Source of the DNA: Achromobacter piechaudii NBRC 102461
GTDB taxonomy: Bacteria; Pseudomonadota; Gammaproteobacteria; Burkholderiales; Burkholderiaceae_B
DNA: 64,000 bases
NCBI RefSeq assembly: GCF_001571245.1
Contig: NZ_BCTK01000008.1
Span: 124,001 to 188,000 of the forward strand
Direction of reading: 5' to 3'
Made by a program: the position numbers and the translations under genes. The notes under the pieces are model-generated. The model was not told the origin of the DNA and did not search any database. It was given only the letters and a program-made list of their open reading frames with translations. Of the stretch, positions 1-8,140 are shown in pieces; position 1 is the stretch's first letter; every line of letters starts with the position of its first letter.

Positions 1-247
1 TTTCCGTGATGCGGCCGACCTGCCGGTTGATCATGGCGGCGTCCATCGCCAGCCGCGCCCGCAGCATCAGCGTGTAGACCTCGTAGGCGGGCACGACGCG
101 CATGGAATACGCTTCGTTGACCTGGCCCAGCTTGGCGTTGCTGGAGCGGGTGTCCAGCCAGGCCGCGCCGTTGGCGACGAGCATGCCGGTAAAGAACAGC
201 GCCAGCAAGATGGCCAGGCAGGTGCGGATTTTCAAATGAGTAAACAT
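1..247 (-). CDS. Methyl-accepting chemotaxis protein, N-terminal part (cut by window edge)
   Basis: The first 82 codons of a gene that runs off the left edge. The ATG at 247 has a GAGGT ribosome site (251-255). The product starts with a short basic stretch, then one hydrophobic helix (about residues 8-27), then an amphipathic helical segment rich in Ser, Asn, Arg and Met. This matches the start of Tar-type four-helix-bundle chemoreceptors, which sense ligands in the periplasm and signal to CheA through a cytoplasmic coiled coil. The signalling domain is outside the window, so the family call rests on the N-terminus alone. Some other single-helix sensor is possible. Confidence 0.7.
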   Translation of the reverse strand, partial: MFTHLKIRTCLAILLALFFTGMLVANGAAWLDTRSSNAKLGQVNEAYSMRVVPAYEVYTLMLRARLAMDAAMINRQVGRITE

Positions 248-639
248 ACGACCTCGACGGAATTCATGACCCCGGGGCAGCGATCTCGCACCAGCGGGAA
301 CTGCGGACCTTGGCGCTGTCCTCCGCGCCCGCTGGGCCGGACGAAAGGACTGTATCCCAGCGTCCCGGACAAATCGTTAACAAATGAATGACATTTCCGT
401 AATGGCGAATTCGACCCGTCGGTGATAGTCGCGGGAGAGGGCCTCGGGCATTTGGCCGATAGCCGGTGGACGGTCCCGGAACAACCATGGGCAGATCCCG
501 CCGCAGGGCGGTTTGGCTCCTACTGAACCGCCCATCTGGACCTAGCGTTCTGCCCCTATCCGGGCAAACTGGCACCAGGGTCGCACCGGCACAAAGCCGG
601 TCGCGTCGGGGCGCGGCCCACTCTCTCTCGGAGATCACC
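248..639. promoter_or_regulatory. Intergenic leader between chemoreceptor and tauA
   Basis: A 392-bp divergent gap without a convincing gene. On the tauA side it has an inverted repeat GGGCGGTT/AACCGCCC (506-513 and 526-533), a possible TauR box (536-545) and two small hairpins: TGCCC/GGGCA (551-555, 562-566) and ACCGGC/GCCGGT (585-590, 596-601). The tauA start is at 640. An AT-richer patch at 370-410 is the likely promoter area for the chemoreceptor. I could not fix convincing -35/-10 boxes for either gene. Confidence 0.5.
536..545 (+). promoter_or_regulatory. Possible TauR binding box upstream of tauA
   Basis: CTGGACCTAG lies about 95 bp before the tauA start. As I recall, TauR of Rhodobacter capsulatus binds direct repeats of CTGGACYTAA, and this matches 9 of 10 positions. 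An imperfect second copy, TTGGCTCCTA at 513-522, is about two helical turns upstream. The tauR gene lies at the end of the same transporter cluster. The match is visible; the function is inferred. Confidence 0.45.
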
Positions 640-1668
640 ATGAACGCGATTTACCGCCTCATCCGCCGCTGCACCCTGGCCGGCCTTGCCGCCGCGCTAT
701 TGGCCGCGCCTGCCTATGCCCAGACCAAGCTGGTCGTGGGTTATCAGTTGATCGTCGGCCCATTTTTATCGTCCATCGCCGATGGCAGTTTCGACACCGC
801 GTTAAAGGAAGCTGGCTACCAGGTCGATTGGCGACAGTTCACCTCGGGCGGCGACATTTCCACCGCGCTGGCATCGGGCAATGTGCCGGTGGGCGTGCTG
901 GGATCCACCGGCATCACCTCGGCCGCCACGCGCGGCGTGGACCTGCAACTGTTCTGGATCCTGGACAACATCGGTAAATCGGAAGCGCTGGTCGCGCGCA
1001 ACGGTTCGGGCATCAACAGCACGGCGGACCTGAAGGGCAAGCGAGTGGCCACGCCTTTCGTGTCGACGTCGCACTTTCACCTGCTGGTAGGGCTGGACCA
1101 GGTCTGGAAGATCAACCCGCGCGACGTCAGGATCCTGAACATGCAGCCGCCGCAGATCGTGGCGGCCTGGCAGCGCGGGGACATCGACGCCGCCTACGTA
1201 TGGCCGCCCGCGCTGACCGAGATTGAAAAGACCGGCAAGATCATTGCCGACTCCGAAGCCATCGGCCGCGCCAGCGTGCCCACGTTCGACGGCATCGTCG
1301 TTGACCGCGCCTGGGCCGCGAAGAACCCGAAGTTCATGGCGGCCTTCACCGGCGTGCTGGCCAAGTCCTATGCCGATTACCACGCCAACAGCGCAAAGTG
1401 GACGGCCGACTCGCCCCAAGTAAAAGGCATCGTGCGCCTGATCGGCGGCAAGCCCGAGGACATCGTCAGCGCGCTCAAGCTGCTGGTGTTCCCGACCGCG
1501 CAAGAGCAGGCGTCGTCCACCTGGCTGGGCGGCGGCAAGGAATCGGGCGCGGTGCGCGCCCTGGACGCCAGCGCCAAGTTCCTGAAAGACCAGAAGCAGA
1601 TCGACCGGGCGCTAACCGACTACAGTCCGCACGTCACGGACCAGTACGCGAAGGCAGCGGCGAAGTAG
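640..1668 (+). CDS. tauA: Taurine ABC transporter, periplasmic substrate-binding protein
   Basis: 342 residues, usual for the TauA/SsuA (NMT1-like) binding proteins. A Sec signal peptide (residues 1-27, ending AYA-Q) places it in the periplasm, where it would deliver taurine to TauBC. I chose the ATG at 640 because a GGAG site sits just upstream and the signal peptide starts directly; the frame is open further upstream but that stretch looks non-coding. It is followed at 61 bp by the ATPase gene. Taurine, rather than another sulfonate, is inferred from the adjacent tauR, tauXY and xsc genes. Confidence 0.85.
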   Translation: MNAIYRLIRRCTLAGLAAALLAAPAYAQTKLVVGYQLIVGPFLSSIADGSFDTALKEAGYQVDWRQFTSGGDISTALASGNVPVGVLGSTGITSAATRGVDLQLFWILDNIGKSEALVARNGSGINSTADLKGKRVATPFVSTSHFHLLVGLDQVWKINPRDVRILNMQPPQIVAAWQRGDIDAAYVWPPALTEIEKTGKIIADSEAIGRASVPTFDGIVVDRAWAAKNPKFMAAFTGVLAKSYADYHANSAKWTADSPQVKGIVRLIGGKPEDIVSALKLLVFPTAQEQASSTWLGGGKESGAVRALDASAKFLKDQKQIDRALTDYSPHVTDQYAKAAAK

Positions 1669-1729
1669 CCTGCCGCCGGCACGCAGGACGCCCGCCTTGC
1701 CGCGGGCGTCCGTTACAAGGGGAATCCGC

Positions 1730-2572
1730 ATGACCCATCCATCCACGCCCGCCGCGCTGGCCTTGCGCGCGGACCATGTCAGCGTCACCTATCCCGGTTT
1801 GCACGACAGCGGGCCGGTGATTGCGCTGCAAGACGTCAACCTGACCATCGAGCCCGGCGAATTCGTCGTGGCGCTGGGCGCGTCCGGCTGCGGCAAGACC
1901 ACCCTGCTCAGTCTGCTGGCCGGCTTTCTGTCGCCCACCGAGGGCCAGATCACGCTGGGCGGTCGGCCCATCCTGGGCCCCGGCGCCGATCGGGGCGTGG
2001 TGTTCCAGAAGCACGCGCTGCTGCCCTGGCTGAACGTGCTGGAGAACACCGAGTTCGGCCTGAAGCTGCAAGGCGTCGACAAGGAAACGCGGCGCGCGCG
2101 GGCGCGCCGCAACCTGGAGCTGGTGGGCTTGCAGGACTTTCACCGCCACATGATCTACCAGCTGTCGGGCGGCATGCAGCAGCGCGTAGGCATCGCGCGC
2201 GCCCTCACCTGCGACCCCGCCATGCTGCTGATGGATGAGCCCATGGCCGCCCTGGACGCGCTGACCCGCGAAACCATTCAGGAACTGCTGCTGGATATCT
2301 GGCGCCAGACCAACAAGATGTTCTTCTTCATCACCCATAGCGTGGAAGAGGCGCTGTTCCTGGGGTCGCGGCTGATCGTCATGTCGCCGCGCCCAGGGCG
2401 CATCACGCACACCTTCACGCCGGATTTCAACCGGCGCTACCTGGAGACCCGCGATGGCCGCCGCATCAAATCCAGTCCCGACTTCATCGCGATGCGCGAG
2501 CAAGTCCTTGGCATCATCTACGGCGACGAGCTTGCCGCCCACGAGTCCGCCCGCGAGCCGGCCCATGCATGA
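1730..2572 (+). CDS. tauB: Taurine ABC transporter, ATP-binding protein
   Basis: 280-residue ABC ATPase that would power taurine uptake at the inner face of the membrane. Walker A GASGCGKT is at residues 50-57, the Q-loop follows, the signature LSGGMQQ is at 145-151 and Walker B MLLMDEP starts at 165. All match the NrtD/SsuB/TauB branch. The ATG at 1730 has an AAGGGGAAT site. Its last 8 bases overlap the permease gene, so the two are probably translationally coupled. Confidence 0.88.
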   Translation: MTHPSTPAALALRADHVSVTYPGLHDSGPVIALQDVNLTIEPGEFVVALGASGCGKTTLLSLLAGFLSPTEGQITLGGRPILGPGADRGVVFQKHALLPWLNVLENTEFGLKLQGVDKETRRARARRNLELVGLQDFHRHMIYQLSGGMQQRVGIARALTCDPAMLLMDEPMAALDALTRETIQELLLDIWRQTNKMFFFITHSVEEALFLGSRLIVMSPRPGRITHTFTPDFNRRYLETRDGRRIKSSPDFIAMREQVLGIIYGDELAAHESAREPAHA

Positions 2573-3392
2573 GCCGCGCGGTGGCCGCAAGCCCGCCACC
2601 CCCGGCAAGGTCTATGGCGCGCCCGGCGCGGGCTACAGCGGCCACATCAGCCTGATCACCAGCATCGTGCTGATCGCGCTGTGGTTCCTGGTCACCAGCA
2701 CCGGCTGGGTCAGGCCCCTGTTCCTGCCCTCGCCCTTCGCCGTGTACGACAAGTTCATCTCGGCGATGACCGATGGCGTGGCCAATTCGACGCTGGCCGA
2801 ACACGCCATGGCCAGCCTGACCCGGGTGTTCTCGGCCTTCCTGCTGGCCTGCGTGACGGCGGTGCCCATCGGCATCCTGATGGGGGTGAACCGCTATGCG
2901 CGCGGCATCTTCGATCCGCCCATCGAGTTCTACCGCCCCTTGCCGCCGCTGGCCTACCTGCCGCTCATCATCATCTGGTTCGGCATCGGCGAATTTCCGA
3001 AGATCCTGCTGATCTACCTGGCCATCTTCGCGCCGATGGCGATTGCCGCGCGCGCCGGCGTGCGGTCGGTATCCATCGAACAGATCCACGCGGCCTACGC
3101 CATGGGCGGCACGCCGATGCAGATCGTCTGGCACGTCATCCTGAAGGCGGCCATGCCCGAGATCTTCACGGGGCTGCGCATCGGCATCGGCGTGGGCTGG
3201 ACGACGCTGGTGGCTGCCGAAATGGTGGCCGCCGATCGCGGCCTGGGCTTCATGGTGCTGAACGCCGCGCAATTTCTGGCCAGCGACGTCGTCATCATGG
3301 GCATCATCGTGATCGGCGTCTTCGCCTTTGCCTTCGATCTGCTGGTGCGCTACGTGGAGAAATTCGCCATCCCCTGGAAGGGACGCATCTAG
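2565..3392 (+). CDS. tauC: Taurine ABC transporter, permease
   Basis: 275-residue inner-membrane permease of the BPD_transp_1 (SsuC/TauC) family with about six hydrophobic segments. The EAA-type loop is the A-A-x-x-M-G-G pattern around residue 180. It forms the channel partner of TauB. The ATG at 2565 overlaps the end of tauB by 8 bases. A longer in-frame upstream stretch exists inside tauB but is Ser/Pro-rich and unlike the family. Last gene of the importer unit before a strong hairpin. Confidence 0.87.
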   Translation: MHEPRGGRKPATPGKVYGAPGAGYSGHISLITSIVLIALWFLVTSTGWVRPLFLPSPFAVYDKFISAMTDGVANSTLAEHAMASLTRVFSAFLLACVTAVPIGILMGVNRYARGIFDPPIEFYRPLPPLAYLPLIIIWFGIGEFPKILLIYLAIFAPMAIAARAGVRSVSIEQIHAAYAMGGTPMQIVWHVILKAAMPEIFTGLRIGIGVGWTTLVAAEMVAADRGLGFMVLNAAQFLASDVVIMGIIVIGVFAFAFDLLVRYVEKFAIPWKGRI

Positions 3393-3418
3393 GCGCGGCC
3401 GCTGCCCGCGCGGCTTGA

Positions 3419-3458
3419 ATTGCCCTGCCGGCCGGACGCTTGCGGCGAGCAGGGCAAT
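3419..3458 (+). terminator. Hairpin after tauC
   Basis: A perfect 10-bp inverted repeat, ATTGCCCTGC (3419-3428) and GCAGGGCAAT (3449-3458), with a 20-base loop, starts 27 bp after the tauC stop. It is followed by a C-run rather than a T-run, so it may be a weak or Rho-assisted terminator or an mRNA-end stabiliser separating tauABC from tauR. Confidence 0.5.
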
Positions 3459-3555
3459 CCCCCATTCCGCCCCGCCGGGGCGTCCTCTATTCTGTTCACC
3501 GGATAGCGCGGCGCCCCTGCCCCAGCGGCCCGCGCCGCCATCACAAGGAGCCGTC

Positions 3556-5088
3556 ATGTCCAGCCAGGCCGCGATGCACCAGCCTGTGATGTGGGAACGC
3601 CTGTTCGAACGGGAAAGCGCGCCCAACCTCAGCCTGCAAGGCCGCGTGCGCCAGATGCTGGTGTCGGCCATCCTCAGCGGCCACCTTCCGCCCGGCATGC
3701 CGGTGCCCTCCAGCCGGCAGCTTGCCGACCAATTACGCATCGCGCGCAACACGGTGGTCTTCGCGTACCAGCAACTGGTCAGCGAGGGGTATCTGGTGTC
3801 GCGCGAACGCAGCGGGCATTTCGTCTGCGATTCCGTGATGCAGGGGCATTCGGGCTCCGCGTCCGATGCGGCCCCGTCCGCACCCGAGGCCGAGCCGCCG
3901 GATCGCGTGCGCTGGGACGAACGGCTGCGCTTTCGGCCATCGCGCCAACGCAACATCACCAAGCCGCAAGACTGGCAGAAGCAGCCCTACCCGTTCGTGT
4001 ACGGCCAGTTCGACGCCGACCTGTTTCCCACCGCCGAATGGCGTGAGTGCTGCATCAAGGCACTTTCCGTGCTGGACATCCGCAGTTGGGCGCCCGACCT
4101 CATCACGCATGACGACCCGGCACTGATCGAGCAGATCCGCACGCAGGTGCTGCCGCGCCGGGGCGTCTGGGCCGACGCCGAAGAAATCGTCATCACGGTC
4201 GGCGCGCAGCACGCGCTGTACCTGCTGGCCGACCTGCTGGTCAACGAAGACACCGTGGTCGGCATGGAAGACCCGGGCTATCCCGACGCCCGCAACATCT
4301 TCGCCAGCCACACGCGCCATCTGCTGCCGATGCCGGTGGACGAAGGCGGCCTGTGCACGGGCACGCACCTGTTGGGCTGCGACTATCTTTTCGTGACGCC
4401 GGGCCATCAATGCCCCACCACCGTCACCTTGTCCGCCGAGCGCCGCGAGACCCTGCTGGCGCTTGCGCGGCAGGCGGACAGCATGATCATCGAAGACGAT
4501 TTCGAAAGCGAAAGCCGCTGGGGCGAAGGCGCCATTCCGGCCCTGAAAAGCCAGGACCGCGACGGCCGGGTGATCTATGTGGGCAGCCTGGCCAAGTCGT
4601 TCGCGCCGGGGCTGCGCATCGGCTACATCGTCGCGCCGCGCGAGCTGACGCGCGAACTGCGCGCGCTGCGCCGGCTGATGCTGCGGCATCCGTCCGCCTA
4701 CATCCAGCGCGCGTTCTCGCTGTTCATTTCGCTGGGCCATCACCACTCGCTGCTGCGCAGGCAATCGCAGGCGTATCAGCGGCGTGGCGTGGAACTGGCC
4801 CATGCGCTGGCCCGCCATCTGCCGGACTTCACCCCCACGCCCATCACCGGATCGTCATCATGCTGGCTGCAAGGCCCGCCCTGGTTGAACGCGGCCGAAC
4901 TGTCTGAAGCCGCGCTGGCTGAGGGCGTCGTGGTGGAACCGGGCGATGTGTTCTTCATGAACGGGACCGACGCGCCGCGCAATTTCCTGCGCGTGGGGTT
5001 CACGTCGATCCGCCCCGAACTCATCGAGCCGGGCATCGCCAAGCTGGCGCAGGTGGTGCGTCGCTACCGGTTGCGGGCGGCGGCGTAG
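3556..5088 (+). CDS. tauR: MocR/GabR-type transcriptional regulator of taurine metabolism
   Basis: 510 residues: a GntR winged-helix domain (about 25-90), a Ser/Ala/Pro linker (about 95-115), then a class I aminotransferase-like domain with the PLP lysine in the S-L-A-K-S motif (Lys347). This is the MocR architecture, in which PLP or an amine ligand is sensed to activate transcription. TauR of Rhodobacter is of this type and activates taurine genes. The ATG at 3556 has AAGGAG upstream. It faces the tauY end (85-bp gap), and its targets are probably tauABC and tauXY. PdxR and GabR share the fold, so the name depends on context. Confidence 0.8.
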   Translation: MSSQAAMHQPVMWERLFERESAPNLSLQGRVRQMLVSAILSGHLPPGMPVPSSRQLADQLRIARNTVVFAYQQLVSEGYLVSRERSGHFVCDSVMQGHSGSASDAAPSAPEAEPPDRVRWDERLRFRPSRQRNITKPQDWQKQPYPFVYGQFDADLFPTAEWRECCIKALSVLDIRSWAPDLITHDDPALIEQIRTQVLPRRGVWADAEEIVITVGAQHALYLLADLLVNEDTVVGMEDPGYPDARNIFASHTRHLLPMPVDEGGLCTGTHLLGCDYLFVTPGHQCPTTVTLSAERRETLLALARQADSMIIEDDFESESRWGEGAIPALKSQDRDGRVIYVGSLAKSFAPGLRIGYIVAPRELTRELRALRRLMLRHPSAYIQRAFSLFISLGHHHSLLRRQSQAYQRRGVELAHALARHLPDFTPTPITGSSSCWLQGPPWLNAAELSEAALAEGVVVEPGDVFFMNGTDAPRNFLRVGFTSIRPELIEPGIAKLAQVVRRYRLRAAA

Positions 5089-5154
5089 CTCGGTGCAAAC
5101 GGGCGGTCGGACGCCGCTTGGAAGAGCGTGCCCCGTTGTCGATGCGGGCCGCAG

Positions 5155-5177
5155 CACCGGCTACATCACCGGCTACA
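5155..5177. repeat. 12-bp tandem duplication over the tauY stop codon
   Basis: CACCGGCTACA occurs at 5155-5165 and again at 5167-5177. On the minus strand the stop codon of tauY lies in the first copy read and the second copy is just downstream. It looks like a small slippage duplication at the 3' end of the gene. Confidence 0.7.
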
Positions 5178-6588
5178 GCAATTCGTCGCGCAGGTGATAC
5201 CAGCGATACAGCAGACCCTGCCCCAACCGCCTGAACGGCGCGAACAGATGGCCGGGCAGCGGCGTGTCGTAGATGGGCAGGTTCCACGGCGCGCCGTCCT
5301 TGCCCATCATCCGCTGGGCCAGGCGCTTGCCCGCCTGCGCCGAAAACGCGACGCCGTTGCCGCCGTAGCCGAACGCGTAATACACGGGCTGCGCCGGATC
5401 GGGCTGCGTCACGCGCGGCATCATGTCGTGGCTGACGTCCACCCAACCCCACCACGAATACGCCACCTCGACATCGCGCAGCGACGGAAATTTCCGGGCC
5501 AGGCCCTCGCGCAGCAAGGCAAGATGACGCGGATGCTGCGCGTCGGCCCCGCGCAAGGCGCTGCGGCTGCCGATCTGCATGCGGCCATCGGGCAGCAGGC
5601 GATAGTAAAAGCGCAGGGTGCGGGTGTCGGTGATGAAGACGGTGCTTTTCAGGCCGGCCGCCTCGCGTTCGGCGTCCGTCAGCACGCGCGTGACCATCGA
5701 ATTGGACAGCACCGGCATGATGCGGTTGTCCAGCAGCGGGTTCACCCCCTGCGCCGTGTAGCCGCCCGTGGCGAAGGCCACGCGGCGCGCGCGCACCACG
5801 CCAGATGGCGTTTGCAGGGCGATGACGCCATTGTCGCGGCGCCAGCCCAGCACGGGGCTGGACGGATGCACGCGCACGCCCAGCGCGCGCGCCTGGCGCA
5901 GATACCCGTAGGCCAGCTTCAACGGATGCACGCCCACGCCATCCGGCTCGTGCATGGCGCCCACGGCCTCGTGGTCGTGCACATAGCGTTCGCGCAACTC
6001 GGCCTGACTGAGCATGCGCGCGTCGTAGCCGAACACGTCGCGCATGACTTGGGCCTCGTTGGCCAGGAACGCCATTTTCTTCTGGCGGTGCGCCGTGTAC
6101 AGATGCCCGCCCGGCTGCGCATCGCAATCGACCTGGGCAACCAGGCTTTTCCAGTATTCGAACCCTTCGCGGATTTCGGCGTCCAGGCGCTTGGCGGTAT
6201 CCATCCCCCAACGCGCGATCCATTGCGACCGGTACAGGCGCCCCGACGCGTTCTGCCCCTGGCCGCCGTTGCGGCTGGTGCAGCCCCACACGGCGCGGTT
6301 CGCTTCCAGCACCAGCGCGCGCACGCCGAAGTCGCGCGCGAGCGTCAGCGCCGCAGACAGCCCGGTAAAGCCCGAGCCCACGATCACGACGTCGGCGTCT
6401 ACGTCGCCCTGGATGGGGCCATCGTCTTCGGGCGGCGTGCCGGCCGTGGCGACCCAGTACGTGGGCGCGTAATCCTGCCCCTGTCCGGGCGGCGACACGA
6501 GCGGATCGTAGGTCGGGTTGTAGGCGTTGACGCGCGGGGCGGCGGCCGGGGCCGGACGTGATGTGTCGAAGGACATGTGAGTATCCAT
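5173..6588 (-). CDS. tauY: Taurine dehydrogenase large subunit (FAD-dependent)
   Basis: 471-residue FAD oxidoreductase of the DadA/PuuB (DAO) family. The dinucleotide-binding glycine motif G-S-G-F-T-G is at residues 71-76 and a C-T-S-R-N-G-G-Q flavin-contact motif follows near residue 105. With TauX it would deaminate taurine to sulfoacetaldehyde, passing electrons to the respiratory chain. The start at 6588 is 7 bp after the tauX stop, so it is coupled. An alternative Met is at codon 5. A gamma-glutamylputrescine oxidase could look alike, but the companion tauX, xsc and tauR genes favour taurine. Confidence 0.78.
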   Translation of the reverse strand: MDTHMSFDTSRPAPAAAPRVNAYNPTYDPLVSPPGQGQDYAPTYWVATAGTPPEDDGPIQGDVDADVVIVGSGFTGLSAALTLARDFGVRALVLEANRAVWGCTSRNGGQGQNASGRLYRSQWIARWGMDTAKRLDAEIREGFEYWKSLVAQVDCDAQPGGHLYTAHRQKKMAFLANEAQVMRDVFGYDARMLSQAELRERYVHDHEAVGAMHEPDGVGVHPLKLAYGYLRQARALGVRVHPSSPVLGWRRDNGVIALQTPSGVVRARRVAFATGGYTAQGVNPLLDNRIMPVLSNSMVTRVLTDAEREAAGLKSTVFITDTRTLRFYYRLLPDGRMQIGSRSALRGADAQHPRHLALLREGLARKFPSLRDVEVAYSWWGWVDVSHDMMPRVTQPDPAQPVYYAFGYGGNGVAFSAQAGKRLAQRMMGKDGAPWNLPIYDTPLPGHLFAPFRRLGQGLLYRWYHLRDELL

Positions 6589-6595
6589 GCGCGTC

Positions 6596-6988
6596 TCACG
6601 CTTTTGCTGGCAAGGCCGGGCGCTGCTTGCGGAATGCGTTCTTCACGCGGATCTTGCCGTCCTGGAAGGTGAAGATGTCGACCATGTCGGCCTCGACCCG
6701 CGAGCCGTCCGCCGCCGTTCCGGTGAACGTGCATTCCGACACGCCGCGATCGCCCGCCACCCAATGCCGGCCGTTGTTCCACTGCGCGTCGGGGAAGTTC
6801 TTCCAGGCCGCCGCGAACGCCGTGCGGACCGCCTCCACGCCCGTGTGCCGGCTGCCGCAAGCGTCGGGGCCGGCCACGGTCTCGAACACGCAGTCCTCGG
6901 TCATGAAGCGCATCAGCGCATCGATATCGTGGCGGTTCCAGGCGGCCGCGAATTCGGCCAGCATGTCGGCGGTGACGGTGTTTGGCAT
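6596..6988 (-). CDS. tauX: Taurine dehydrogenase small subunit (SnoaL/NTF2-like)
   Basis: 130-residue protein of the SnoaL-like NTF2 fold, rich in Trp, Phe and His in the usual cone-shaped arrangement. By itself it would be unassignable. Directly before a FAD amine dehydrogenase and beside xsc, it matches the small subunit TauX of the TauXY pair known in Paracoccus and Rhodobacter. The ATG at 6988 has an AAGGGGT site. Expression with tauY is implied by the 7-bp spacing. Confidence 0.7.
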   Translation of the reverse strand: MPNTVTADMLAEFAAAWNRHDIDALMRFMTEDCVFETVAGPDACGSRHTGVEAVRTAFAAAWKNFPDAQWNNGRHWVAGDRGVSECTFTGTAADGSRVEADMVDIFTFQDGKIRVKNAFRKQRPALPAKA

Positions 6989-7034
6989 TGCCTACCCCTT
7001 AGTCGAAAGGCCGGCGCAAAACGTGCGCGGGCGT

Positions 7035-7044
7035 CTGGACTCAA
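7035..7044 (+). promoter_or_regulatory. Second TauR-like box upstream of tauX
   Basis: CTGGACTCAA, one base from CTGGACYTAA, lies in the 128-bp gap before tauX (start 6988). A related CTGGTTCTAG is on the other strand at 7069-7078. The two are about 35 bp apart in opposite orientation, so this is weaker than the tauA site. It would allow tauXY to be read separately from xsc-pta. Confidence 0.35.
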
Positions 7045-7116
7045 GGTACGTGGCAGGGGCGGCAGGGTCTAGAACCAGACACGGCAAATCGCTTGCACCA
7101 GAACGGCGCGCGGGTT

Positions 7117-8049
7117 TCAGTCCGCGCGCGATGCCTGCATGGCGCGGGCGTGCAGCACCGCGATGGCGCAGCTGTTGACGCGCGCCTGCACCGAATCGGA
7201 CCGGCTGGTCAGCAGCACCGGCACGCGCGTGCCCAGCACCAGCCCGGCGGTATCGGCGCCGGCCAGCCAGGTCAATTCCTTGTAGAGCATGTTGCCCGCT
7301 TCGATATCGGGGGCCAGCAGGATGTCGGCGTCACCGGCCACCCGCGACACGATGCCTTTCTCCTCGGCCGCCTCGCGGGAGATTGCGTTGTCGAACGCCA
7401 GCGGGCCATCAATATCGCCACCGCGTATCTGCTGCCGGTCGGCCATCTTGGACAAGGCCGCCGCGTCCAATGTGGCGGGCATGGCCGGGTTGACGGATTC
7501 AGTGGCGCACAGCACCGCCACCTTGGGACGGCCGATGCCCAACGCCTGCGCCAGATCGATGGCGTTTTGCGCGATGTCTGCCTTTTCCATCAAGGTGGGC
7601 GCGATGTTGACCGCCGCGTCCGTCAAGATGAACAGCTTGGCGTAGGCGGCCACGCCCATCACGAAAGCGTGGCTGACGCGCCGGTTGGTGCGCAAGCCGG
7701 ACTCGCGCGACACCACCGCCGCCATGAAGTGATCGGTATGCAGGCTGCCCTTCATCAACATCTGCACGAGGCCGTCGCGCGCCAGCCCCGCCGCCGTCTG
7801 CGCGGCCATGCGTTCGTCGTCGGGCGTGTCGACGATGTCAAAGTCGCCGGGCCGCAAGCCGGCCTGCGCCAGCCGGTCCAGCAACTTGCGCGCGGGGCCC
7901 ACCAACACCGGTTCGATATGGCCGGCGCGCTGCGCCTGCACCGCGGCGTCCAGACTGGAGGCCGACATCGGATACGCCACCGCCGTGCGCAGGCGGCCCG
8001 CCGATAGCGCGGCATCGCGCAGCGGCGCGAACAATTGATCGCTAGGCAT
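7117..8049 (-). CDS. pta: Phosphate acetyltransferase
   Basis: 310-residue single-domain PTA_PTB protein, the short form without the DRTGG/CobQ N-terminal extension of E. coli Pta. Conserved family patterns are visible near the C-terminus: a D-I-L-L-A-P-D-I-E-A-G-N segment, then G-x-x-V-P-V-L-L-T-S-R-S-D. It would convert the acetyl phosphate made by Xsc to acetyl-CoA in the cytoplasm. The ATG at 8049 has AAGGAG upstream. It lies 91 bp after xsc on the same strand, the arrangement known from taurine and sulfoacetaldehyde clusters. A phosphate butyryltransferase activity cannot be excluded by sequence alone. Confidence 0.82.
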   Translation of the reverse strand: MPSDQLFAPLRDAALSAGRLRTAVAYPMSASSLDAAVQAQRAGHIEPVLVGPARKLLDRLAQAGLRPGDFDIVDTPDDERMAAQTAAGLARDGLVQMLMKGSLHTDHFMAAVVSRESGLRTNRRVSHAFVMGVAAYAKLFILTDAAVNIAPTLMEKADIAQNAIDLAQALGIGRPKVAVLCATESVNPAMPATLDAAALSKMADRQQIRGGDIDGPLAFDNAISREAAEEKGIVSRVAGDADILLAPDIEAGNMLYKELTWLAGADTAGLVLGTRVPVLLTSRSDSVQARVNSCAIAVLHARAMQASRAD

Positions 8050-8140
8050 ACAGCGGGCTCCTTGATTCAAGCGGCGAGCAACGACAGCGCCAGCCAGGAC
8101 GGGCCCGGCGCAAGCGCGCCCGGCCCACGGGACCGCGCCA

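Noticed and set aside
455-462. GCCGATAG resembling the -10 of a flagellar sigma-28 promoter
   Set aside because: It points toward tauA rather than the chemoreceptor and has no TAAA-type -35 at the right distance.
264-641. A 125-residue minus-strand frame in the gap before tauA
   Set aside because: No ribosome site, no recognisable pattern, and it covers the tauA regulatory repeats.
640-3392. The importer as a thiamine-precursor (ThiXYZ) or nitrate system
   Set aside because: No TPP riboswitch-like sequence upstream and the neighbours are taurine genes; the same protein families occur in all three, so context decides.
2514-3962. A 482-residue minus-strand frame across tauC and the start of tauR
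   Set aside because: It lies antisense to two well-recognised genes, is rich in Arg, Gly, Asp and His, and shows no family pattern; a typical GC-rich shadow frame.
5128-6561. A 477-residue plus-strand frame over tauY
   Set aside because: Antisense to a clear FAD oxidoreductase; composition dominated by Arg, His, Gln and Ala, no domain.
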